A stretch of DNA of 64,000 nt. It comes from Acidobacteriota bacterium (GTDB lineage: Bacteria > Acidobacteriota > Terriglobia > Acidiferrales > UBA7541). The position numbers were made by a program, and so were the translations under genes. Below the pieces are notes generated by a model, which was given only the letters and a program-made list of their open reading frames with translations, had not been told where the DNA came from and made no database searches. This document shows positions 41,053-48,077 of this stretch, one piece after another. Each line of letters starts with the position of its first letter. Position 1 is the stretch's first letter. The stretch is taken from assembly GCA_013289585.1 (NCBI GenBank), contig JABCZR010000022.1, positions 1 through 64,000 on the forward strand, in the 5' to 3' direction.

Positions 41053-41708
41053 CGCCGGAAAAGAGAATTCAGGTCCCCCGGCAAATCAGGTTTGGACCCC
41101 TGAACCAAATTCTCCGCTTTGGCGGCTTGGCAATCTTCGCTCTGCTTTGCGTCGCCTGCAATGGTACCAACTATGGCGTGCTGCAGCCGAATCCCGAAGA
41201 TCTCTGCAAATGCCTGCCACTTGAGCCGGACGTTCTTGATTTCCGGCATACCGCTAAACACGTCTCGATACCCGTGATTGCCGCACAGGAAATCGGGGTG
41301 GATACCATTCTCAGTTGGACGCAAGATGACATCGTCCTCCCCGAAGCACCTCGAACCGGGCGGGAACTTCAGGTTTTCCACGTGGCCACCGCGTTCCTGC
41401 AGGAAGCCAGCGTTAACGGCGCAGACTGCGATGTGCACTTCGAGATTTCTATGACCGCGGACAAAAACGCATCCAGGGTAATTGTGGAAACTCCCGTGGA
41501 CAGTCAGTTCTGCAGCGCGCGCCAGAACGCGCAAACCCAGCTCTCCAAGCATGGCTTTAAGCTCGACTCACAAACTGGAGGAGAACTCCCCCAGGCCTTG
41601 CCGGTAGAGGTTCTCGGTATGGCCTTCCAGGATTTCGATCACGCCCGCGGCTCCGCTCAGGTGGCCACAAACTGGGAACTTCATCCAGCGATCGTCACCA
41701 TCCCCTGA
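41049..41708 (+). CDS. hypothetical lipoprotein coupled to a PilZ gene
   Basis: A 219-residue protein with an N-terminal positively charged segment, a hydrophobic helix (LAIFALLCVAC) and a lipobox-like VAC-N, so probably lipid-anchored. The mature part has an alternating strand pattern (KHVSIPVIAAQEIGVDTILSW, FHVATAFLQEASVNGADCDVHFEISM, ASRVIVETPVDSQFCSARQNAQTQL) and four to five Cys. I recognise no family. It overlaps the end of the PilZ gene by four bases. No other partner is visible downstream, and its role is unknown. Confidence 0.6.
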   Translation: MTPEKRIQVPRQIRFGPLNQILRFGGLAIFALLCVACNGTNYGVLQPNPEDLCKCLPLEPDVLDFRHTAKHVSIPVIAAQEIGVDTILSWTQDDIVLPEAPRTGRELQVFHVATAFLQEASVNGADCDVHFEISMTADKNASRVIVETPVDSQFCSARQNAQTQLSKHGFKLDSQTGGELPQALPVEVLGMAFQDFDHARGSAQVATNWELHPAIVTIP

Positions 41709-41971
41709 AGATACTTACCGAAGCGTTGCTTGCTAATATGTCAGATGGAATTGTCGGCACATGGCCTTGCGGCGTTGAGTCCTAACACTCTACTCTCAAA
41801 CCGAATGGGCCAAAGTGAAGCGGGGCTCGACAAGCGTCGTATCCCGTGATGCGCCCAGCCAGCAGCTTGCCAGGCAGCGATCTCACGCTCAAAACGCTTT
41901 GCCCGTTGCGGAAATTAATTTTCAGTCACGTCGTTTGTCGTATACTCTTTTTGCCGCCCTCGGGAGGGACT

Positions 41972-42952
41972 ATGCCACGGTTCTTCCGCGCCCTTCGCCT
42001 GTTTTCCGTTCTCATGTTTGCTTCGGCCATTCACCTGCGCGCACAGGATATGGCACTTCGCGTCGAAGCAGTTCGCCTTTTGGAGCGTTCTAATGCCGTT
42101 AGCCGTTCAACCCATATTCTGCCCAACCGCAAACTGGACGTGACTTTTCGCGCGTATACGCCCGACGGCGTTGCCAAGGACGGCACCTACAACGTCATTT
42201 ACGCCATCGATAGCGAGCGCTACGAAACGCATTTCGGAGACTACAACGCCATCAGTATTCATTTACCCGACAAGATTGTGCAGAGCGAATTCGTCCCTCC
42301 GCCGATCGAAGCCTTGGAAGTTCACTGGCTGACTCCGTTGGTCAACGGGCGATTCGATGAGTCCGACACGATTACTTCCATCACCCCAGCGACGCTTTTT
42401 GGCCGCCGCGCCAAATGCATTCAATTCGAAACTGTGAAAGGGAGATCCCAGCAATCCAACGAAATCTGCCTCGACGAGGAACTCGGCGCCATCGTCCGCT
42501 GGCATCTGGGAGAAGATCTCATCGAGAACACTGATTATTTCTCGTTTGAAGGCGTTTTGTTTCCTGCCCACATGCGCCACTACGTCAACGGCACTTTGCG
42601 CATGGAACTCGATCAGAAGTTCACCATTATGGAAGCTCCGATCGACTGGGCCGCCCTGACACCGCCGAATGCCCGCACCATTCTCCCTTGTACCCAATAT
42701 CGCCGCCCCATCCTTCAGTCCGCTCCACAACCGCCCTCAGCAGGCCCAGGGCCGTGGTATGACGTCCAGGTCCATGGCTCCATCGGATCAGATGGGCATG
42801 TCCATAACCCAACACCCATGACCGCCGGAAAGCCCGACCTCGAGAAACAGGCGGTTCAGATTGTCTCGACTTGGATCTATTCACCCCCCACTTGCGACGG
42901 AAAACCGACTTCCGTAAGCGCAGACTTCATCGTCCACTTCCCACCGCAATAA
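41972..42952 (+). CDS. secreted protein with TonB-C-like domain
   Basis: A 326-residue protein starting at the ATG at 41972, with GGAGG upstream; the long frame before it is discarded. A signal peptide (RALRLFSVLMFASAIHLRAQ) is followed by a beta-rich domain (LDVTFRAYTPDGVAKDGTYNVIYAIDSERYETHF, FGRRAKCIQFETVKGRSQQSNEICLDEELGAIVRW) and a C-terminal TonB-C-like domain: YDVQVHGSIGSDGHVHNPTPM ... LEKQAVQIVSTWIYSPPTCDGKPTSV. Free secreted TonB-C-like domains are frequent in acidobacteria and do not imply TonB energy transfer. It stands alone, and no function is assigned. Confidence 0.7.
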   Translation: MPRFFRALRLFSVLMFASAIHLRAQDMALRVEAVRLLERSNAVSRSTHILPNRKLDVTFRAYTPDGVAKDGTYNVIYAIDSERYETHFGDYNAISIHLPDKIVQSEFVPPPIEALEVHWLTPLVNGRFDESDTITSITPATLFGRRAKCIQFETVKGRSQQSNEICLDEELGAIVRWHLGEDLIENTDYFSFEGVLFPAHMRHYVNGTLRMELDQKFTIMEAPIDWAALTPPNARTILPCTQYRRPILQSAPQPPSAGPGPWYDVQVHGSIGSDGHVHNPTPMTAGKPDLEKQAVQIVSTWIYSPPTCDGKPTSVSADFIVHFPPQ

Positions 42953-43124
42953 CTGTGCCAGCAGTTCTCACGGCTCTTGTACGATTCGCGCAGACCTCGC
43001 TTATCTCTCAATGAAAGTTATAACCGTCGAAGTACTGCATTGCTGGCAACAGGTCAGGCGGGACGAAGTTGAAGGCTCGTATTTTGATTGACTGTGCTAA
43101 GTCCGCTCGGCGGGTACAATCACG

Positions 43125-43763
43125 TCACTGTGCCGCAGGCTTGGGTGGGTGTTTGGCCCGTTCCTCTCGCTTTTCTTCGATCTCTTTTTTCGACGGCGGA
43201 TAACTCTCAAAACCTTTCGAGATCTGTCCCAACACTTTGCCCCAAATACTATCGTCATCGGTGATTTTCTGTTCCACGTACAAGCGCCACGCCAGGTCCT
43301 TGCGCTTCAAATCGATCAGGTCGATGACTAGAGTTGCGTCCAGACGGGTTTCCGCCGACATCAGGTCGTAGGTATAGGCCCAATAGCTGCCCGTGAACAA
43401 TCCGAATCCGCCCCAAGCTCCTGCAGCCGCGGAAACCATCTGGGATTGGCTGTTGGCCCAATACCTCACCACCAGGTCGGGCTGCTGATCGGGCTTTACT
43501 TCCCTTAGTCCGCGCGCGATCAACGCCTGCGCCACCCCTGCATGCACACGGTCGCTGATGAGATTTGGATCCAGCTGCCGGAACTCCAGCGTATTCGCGC
43601 CGCCGACATACGCAAATGTCTTGTACTTCGAAAAATCCAGGCTGGGATCAAAATCCACATTCATCTTCCCCGTCGCCAGCGGCGCCAGGATCAGCGTCAA
43701 AACGAACAGACAAATAGCTGCAGCTAGTCTGCTGACTCGCGAACGCTTCTTGCTCTCCTGCAT
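43125..43763 (-). CDS. DUF4136-type exported protein
   Basis: A 212-residue protein starting at 43763 (MQESKKRSRVSRLAAAICLFV), where a signal peptide begins; the frame extends upstream to 43835. The DUF4136 pattern is clear: MNVDFDPSLDFSKYKTFAYVGG, LDPNLISDRVHAGVAQALIARGLREVKPDQQPDLVVRYW, RLDATLVIDLIDLKRKDLAWRLYVEQKI and KGFESYPPSKKE. These small envelope proteins, often lipoproteins, have no known activity; no lipobox Cys is evident here. The C terminus is Lys/Pro-rich. The gene is alone on this strand. Confidence 0.8.
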   Translation of the reverse strand: MQESKKRSRVSRLAAAICLFVLTLILAPLATGKMNVDFDPSLDFSKYKTFAYVGGANTLEFRQLDPNLISDRVHAGVAQALIARGLREVKPDQQPDLVVRYWANSQSQMVSAAAGAWGGFGLFTGSYWAYTYDLMSAETRLDATLVIDLIDLKRKDLAWRLYVEQKITDDDSIWGKVLGQISKGFESYPPSKKEIEEKREERAKHPPKPAAQ

Positions 43764-44120
43764 TTGGTTCACCAGCTCCTTCGTAAGAGCCACCTGCAAT
43801 CTGTCTATCGCCATGCGAGCGATTCTACACCACATGCCTGGTCTTAGCCCGATGCTACGGTCGCATTCCTTCTTGCGAAAACCCTGGCGCCGGACCCGCG
43901 CGTTTTGAATCGACGAATTTGACGAGTTCTATGGCAACGAAACTAGCGCAAGTTGCTGTGTCTCCAACCCGACATTTCTCCTACTCCCACGGGCAAATGG
44001 ACTTCAGGCCCGATTATGATGCGTGAATTCCTGATACGGAATCGCCGTCTTAATCTACAATTCCCATAGCGCGACGAACCGTGAGCCACAGGCGCTACAC
44101 GAAACAGATGGGTGAGCAAA

Positions 44121-44381
44121 ATGAAGATCGAAATCGTTCACTGTCCTACTTGACAGAACAACAAAGCCAAGGTCACGAGTCTCGTGGCCCTCATCAAGCA
44201 GCGCCTGGATGTTGACGCTGTCATTACGCCTGGTAAGACCGGCCAGTTCGAGGTGATTGCGGACGGCGAGAGGATTGCGGAGCGCGGCGGGAACTGGTTC
44301 ACGCGGAGCTTTGGCGCCGGGTATCCCGATCTCGATAGCGTGCTCAAACTGCTTGAGAAACACCGTCGTCCCCAAGGATAA
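44121..44381 (+). CDS. SelW/Rdx-family selenoprotein (in-frame UGA read as selenocysteine)
   Basis: Read through one UGA at 44151-44153, an 86-residue thioredoxin-fold protein appears: MKIEIVHCPTU, then KAKVTSLVALIKQRLDVDAVITPGKTGQFEVIADGERIAERGG, GAGYPDLDSVLKLLEKH. The Cys8-x-x-Sec11 motif, the GxFEVxxDGE strand and the length all match the SelW/SelT/Rdx family, where the second redox residue is Cys or Sec. An ATG with GGTGAG upstream gives the start. A hairpin 17-36 bases after the UGA has bacterial SECIS geometry. A conventional gene caller would report only a 65-residue piece from 44184. The family is thought to be redox-active with a thiol or glutathione partner; selA/B/C/D are not in this window. 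Confidence 0.78.
44171..44189 (+). promoter_or_regulatory. candidate bacterial SECIS hairpin
   Basis: GGTCACGA (44171-44178) pairs with TCGTGGCC (44182-44189; one G-T pair) around an apical GTC. The loop lies 25 bases after the UGA, inside the 16-37 base window known for bacterial SelB-dependent hairpins, and has a G-U at its tip, as in the E. coli fdhF element. Confidence 0.6.
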
Positions 44382-44396
44382 GAAAGAAGAGCTTCA

Positions 44397-45032
44397 CTAA
44401 GCCTCGCCCCCATGCCCGTCCGCGGAATCTTCATCTTTCTGGCGTTCCAGCGCGTCCCAATACACCTCACCCAGCTTCAGCAAATCCGTAACCGCCAGCT
44501 CTCCGGCGTCACTTCTGAAAATCGTCAGCCTCTCAGCACGCAGCAGGAGCTCATGATAAGTTGTGTAATTGAAAAGCCCCACGATGCGCAAAGCCACAGA
44601 TCCGTCCGCTCCCCTTGCCAGAGTCGCATCCGAAATATCAATCACCTGTTTGTGGTCGGTCGTAACCGCTTTTTCCAGATCGCCCCAGCTCACCGATTCT
44701 TCCCGCCACTTCGTCTGGTACGCCGCTACCAGCCGCGATTCTTCCTCTTTGGATGTTCCCGACGGCACAGCGAACGCTCCCGGCCAAACGGAATACTTCA
44801 GCACACGCGCGGACTGCACGCCCTCCAGCCGGAACAGAAATTGCATGTCCAGCGGCAGTTCATAGAAAATCCGCAAATGCTCGATTTCCAGATTCAGCGT
44901 AACGGTGCGGTGCAAAAGATTGGATTGAATGGCGATGATTTGTGCGTCATGCAGCCCCGCCCACAACGACACGCCCGAAATCCCCGGCGGAAGATTGGCC
45001 CAGTCCACGATCCAGCTTTGCTCGTCAGGCAT
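44397..45032 (-). CDS. hypothetical protein
   Basis: A 211-residue cytoplasmic protein with no signal peptide or membrane helix; AAGGTGAG precedes the ATG at 45032. The first half looks beta-rich (LWAGLHDAQIIAIQSNLLHRTVTLNLEIEHLRIFYELP, FLFRLEGVQSARVLKYSVWPGAF), and the second half is mixed (EERWREESVSWGDLEK-like region, then VALRIVGLFNYTTYHELLLRAERLTIFRSDAGEL). I do not recognise a family. It is convergent with the selenoprotein gene and divergent from the small gene at 45143. No function can be suggested. Confidence 0.6.
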   Translation of the reverse strand: MPDEQSWIVDWANLPPGISGVSLWAGLHDAQIIAIQSNLLHRTVTLNLEIEHLRIFYELPLDMQFLFRLEGVQSARVLKYSVWPGAFAVPSGTSKEEESRLVAAYQTKWREESVSWGDLEKAVTTDHKQVIDISDATLARGADGSVALRIVGLFNYTTYHELLLRAERLTIFRSDAGELAVTDLLKLGEVYWDALERQKDEDSADGHGGEA

Positions 45033-45142
45033 GCCTCACCTTCCTCAAGCGGACTCGCGAGCAGGAGTATAGCCCGCGCCCCGTCAAATCGAAACGCATT
45101 GTATAATCCTGCCTCCACCCCATCCACCTGAGGAGATGCACC

Positions 45143-45394
45143 ATGGCCGAGCCAACCTACGAAGAGCTGAAAGCAAAACTCGCGGAAATGGAAAAAGCGA
45201 CCGGCGGACGCCGCGGCGGCTCGCTGGAATTTCGCGTCGGCGAAAAAGGCGGCGTCAGCGTCTACGGCCTCGGCCGTTTTCCCGTCACGCTCTACTACGA
45301 ACAATGGATCCGCTTGCTGGAAGCCACGCCCCAGCTCCGCGAATTCCTAGAATCCAATAAGGCCGATGGCAAGCTCAAGCTGAAAGAAAAATAG
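45143..45394 (+). CDS. conserved small hypothetical protein
   Basis: An 83-residue protein with a good ribosome site (GAGGAGATG) before the ATG. A short N-terminal helix (PTYEELKAKLAEMEKA) is followed by a compact segment LEFRVGEKGGVSVYGLGRFPVTLYYEQWIRLLEATPQLREFLE and a Lys-rich end. The VSVYGLGRFPVTLY core is conserved in small uncharacterised proteins of several phyla, as I recall, but no activity is known. It is followed closely by a lipoprotein gene on the same strand. Confidence 0.65.
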   Translation: MAEPTYEELKAKLAEMEKATGGRRGGSLEFRVGEKGGVSVYGLGRFPVTLYYEQWIRLLEATPQLREFLESNKADGKLKLKEK

Positions 45395-45457
45395 ACGCTC
45401 CACGCGATGCATTTCGGAAGTGCTATTCTTACGCAGTCCCCGGAAGTGAGGCCCCCG

Positions 45458-46249
45458 ATGCAACCCCCGACCACAAGGCAAGCCCCATGCCGCGTGATTC
45501 GAATCATTTTTCCCGCGGCGCTTCTCCTCTGCGCAACCCTCTCCGGCTGTAACAATTCCTGCTACAGCGGCTTCTGGAACGGCAACGGCAGCGGCGTCGC
45601 CGTTGGCAACACTTCTTGCCCGCTCACGCCGGCCACCGGCAACGTCACTGTGCAAATGGGCGCCGCATCCGTCTCCTCCGTCTCCGCCGCATCCACATCT
45701 TCCGCCGTCTTCGCGTCAGTGCCATCGCCTCGCGAAATCCAACATATCTACATCACTCTTCGTGCCATCGACGCCCGCGCAAGCAGCGCCGCGGACGACG
45801 CTGCATCCGGTTGGCAGCAACTCGCTCCGGCTTTCGCAGCGCATCCTGCACAAGTGGATCTCTTGGCGCTGAGCGCCGAATATATTCCGGCGACAATCCC
45901 CGCAGAAGAATACCGCCAGCTTCGCCTGCTGCTGATGGCTCAACACCCATCCTCGGATGAAGCAATCCCGGAGCGCAACGCCTGCGGCAATGTGGGGTGG
46001 AACTGTGTCGTTTTCGCCGACGGCTCGGTGCGGCCGCTGGAATTTGGCGGCGCAGCTCCAGAAGTGAAAATAACGCCTCAGAGTGCTGAGAATTTGTTCC
46101 GCGTTCTTCCCGATGAAAGCGTTCGGCTTTCGATCCAGTTCGATGCCAGGTCTTCCTCATTTTTTTCGCCGAATACTCCGGACAACATGGAGGCGAGCGC
46201 CGCGCTTCAGATGGTTCCGGTCTTCAGAGTTGTCGTTTTGACGCCTTAG
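45458..46249 (+). CDS. DUF4382-like lipoprotein
   Basis: A 263-residue lipoprotein starting at the ATG 45458. The hydrophobic core IFPAALLLCATLSGC is a lipoprotein signal with lipobox LSGC. After a Ser/Ala-rich linker, the sequence IQHIYITLRAIDARA ... GWQQLAPAFAAHPAQVDLLALSAEYIPATIPAEEYRQLRLLLM follows the DUF4382 pattern (a beta sandwich seen in surface lipoproteins). Later strands end at MVPVFRVVVLTP. It converges with and overlaps the dehydratase gene by four bases. An envelope role is inferred; nothing more specific is visible. Confidence 0.65.
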   Translation: MQPPTTRQAPCRVIRIIFPAALLLCATLSGCNNSCYSGFWNGNGSGVAVGNTSCPLTPATGNVTVQMGAASVSSVSAASTSSAVFASVPSPREIQHIYITLRAIDARASSAADDAASGWQQLAPAFAAHPAQVDLLALSAEYIPATIPAEEYRQLRLLLMAQHPSSDEAIPERNACGNVGWNCVVFADGSVRPLEFGGAAPEVKITPQSAENLFRVLPDESVRLSIQFDARSSSFFSPNTPDNMEASAALQMVPVFRVVVLTP

Positions 46250-47259
46250 CGAATCCAGGGAAGGGAAGAAAGATCGACGTTTCCGCCAGAGAGAATCACG
46301 CCGAGTTTGGGAGCGCCCCCGTCGGGGCGATTCATGAAATTCAGCGATGAGACTATGCTGGGCTTCAGCAGCGGCGCAACGGCCACCGCGCTCGATGGTT
46401 CAATAATGATTTTCATGCGCTCCCAGATCAGGCGCGCAGTAGAAATAATTTCTTCTTCGCTGACGAGCAGAATGCTCTCGACATTTTTGCGCAGAATGGC
46501 GAAAGTGCGCGGAGCGAGCGAAGCGCGAAGGCCGTCCGCGATGGTGTCGCTCGATTCGAGCGATTGCAGCGTGCCGGTAGTCAACGAGCGGTGAGCGTCG
46601 TCGGCGCGCTCGGGTTCGCACCCAAAGATTCGAACGTCTGTTCGAATGCCCTTGGCGCCAAGACAAGTCCCACTCAGCAGACCGCCGCCGCTGACCGGAG
46701 CAAAAACGGCATTCAGATCGCCAACTTCCTCTAGTAGTTCTTTTGCGGCCGTGGCCTGCCCGGCGATGATGCGGTCATCGTCATAAGGATGAATCAGATA
46801 GGCACCGGTCTCCGCCTGAACACGCGCAGCAACTTCAGCTCGCGAAGACATTTTTGGTTCGCAAAAAGTAATGCGTCCGCCGTAGGCTTCGATCGCGCGC
46901 GCTTTCACGGCAGGCGCGTTCTTCGGCATCACAATATACGCGGGCACGCCTCGCCATGCCGCCGCGCGCGCCACGGCTGCGCCGTGGTTTCCGCTGGAAA
47001 GTGTGACGAAGCCGTGGCCGGCTTCTGCGTTCGAAAGAGAAAAGATGGCGTTGGTTGCGCCGCGAATCTTGAAGGAACCAGTCTTTTGAAAATTGTCACA
47101 CTTGAAGTAGACCCGGGCGCCCGTCATCGCATCGATTGATGCGGAAGTCAGCACAGGAGTGCGGTGAATGCGCGGCGCGATGCGCGCGTGGGCTTCGAGG
47201 ATTGTTTTCCAACTTGGCGGTTGGAAGGAGCTGTTCTCGACCTGTGGGGCTGTGCTCAT
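46246..47259 (-). CDS. threonine/serine dehydratase family (PLP) enzyme
   Basis: A 337-residue fold-type II PLP enzyme. Motifs: PRIHRTPVLTSASID, VYFKCDNFQKTGSFKIRGATNAI with the PLP lysine near residue 61, FVTLSSGNHGAAVARAAAWRGVPAYIVMP (the SSGNHG phosphate-side loop), FAPVSGGGLLSGTCLGAKG (the Gly-rich phosphate loop near residue 185) and LGVILSGGNVDL at the end. The size and motifs fit catabolic threonine/serine dehydratase or serine racemase; biosynthetic IlvA would carry an added regulatory domain, absent here. Deamination of Thr or Ser to a 2-oxoacid is the expected reaction. It is monocistronic. Confidence 0.88.
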   Translation of the reverse strand: MSTAPQVENSSFQPPSWKTILEAHARIAPRIHRTPVLTSASIDAMTGARVYFKCDNFQKTGSFKIRGATNAIFSLSNAEAGHGFVTLSSGNHGAAVARAAAWRGVPAYIVMPKNAPAVKARAIEAYGGRITFCEPKMSSRAEVAARVQAETGAYLIHPYDDDRIIAGQATAAKELLEEVGDLNAVFAPVSGGGLLSGTCLGAKGIRTDVRIFGCEPERADDAHRSLTTGTLQSLESSDTIADGLRASLAPRTFAILRKNVESILLVSEEEIISTARLIWERMKIIIEPSSAVAVAPLLKPSIVSSLNFMNRPDGGAPKLGVILSGGNVDLSSLPWIR

Positions 47260-47580
47260 GGGACCAGGTTTGGTTCGGAATGCTTGAACTAGTGTTCTTG
47301 TTTAGCGCGTTTTTTGTCCTTTCGAAAGAGGCAATATAGCATGCGGAAGCGTGAGTCGTCAGGGGTGATACAGCGGTCAGAATGGAATGGCGAAGCCATG
47401 CGCAGCAGGAAAAGCGGCAGCTACGCTGTCGCACTCCAAAAGGGAGACGGGTACTGGTATCAATTGGCCATCCAGGCTTTGGTACTTGACCGCGTTGGTG
47501 GCTCTGTTAGGCTGCAAGCACCCTCCCCTTTGTCGAGAGAGAGTCCGCAAGCGACTTTTCTCTGAACGCTGGGAGTCAAA
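47260..47580. other. intergenic region upstream of a PilZ gene
   Basis: This 321-base gap holds no convincing gene. An 83-codon frame at 47314-47565 has no ribosome site or family resemblance. It should contain the promoters of the divergent dehydratase and PilZ genes. Confidence 0.4.
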
Positions 47581-47928
47581 ATGAAGCCTGCCGAACGCCG
47601 CCAATTAACGCGCTTCAGTCTTCGCACCCCGCTGCGCTTCCGTGCGATGGGAGTAAGTTCGGACAAGACGGAGCACTTTACCGAAGCTTTGAATGTTTCG
47701 CGGGGGGGCTTTTTCTTCGCGTCGTCGGCACCGCTGCAGGTGGGAATGCCAATCGAGGCCACACTTCGAATGCCGGCGGAAGTGACCGGGAATGAGTCGC
47801 AGGAGATGAGGTGCACGGCGCGGGTAGTACACGTTCGAAACGAGCCTTACGGCGACGGGCGGATTGGGTTTGGGGCGGAGATTGAGAAGTTCCAGGCGGT
47901 TCCGGCCACGGAACGCTGGGTGAGTTGA
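47581..47928 (+). CDS. PilZ-domain protein
   Basis: A 115-residue stand-alone PilZ protein with both canonical motifs: AERRQLTRFSLRTPLRFRAMG (RxxxR) and ALNVSRGGFFFAS (NxSxxG) spaced as in nucleotide-binding members; GRIGFGAEIEKF is the closing barrel strand. GGGAGT lies before the ATG. It should bind cyclic di-GMP and probably acts by contacting a partner protein. It is the fourth PilZ gene in the window, and like the others it has no neighbouring cyclase. Confidence 0.87.
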   Translation: MKPAERRQLTRFSLRTPLRFRAMGVSSDKTEHFTEALNVSRGGFFFASSAPLQVGMPIEATLRMPAEVTGNESQEMRCTARVVHVRNEPYGDGRIGFGAEIEKFQAVPATERWVS

Positions 47929-48077
47929 AAAGAAGTGATCAGAGATCAGTTAAAACAAACTGAAAATCAGTCCGCCTTCGAAAAGTGCCACGTGCTTTCA
48001 CGCTTGTTCTTCGCAATGCTTCCGAGAAGTGCGGCCAGAATACGTTCACTTGATCGGCTGTACAGGCCGCATCCGCG

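Noticed and set aside
44184-44381. 65-residue gene starting after the UGA
   Set aside because: It lacks the first strand and the redox motif of its family; the upstream in-frame sequence completes a SelW-like protein through the UGA.
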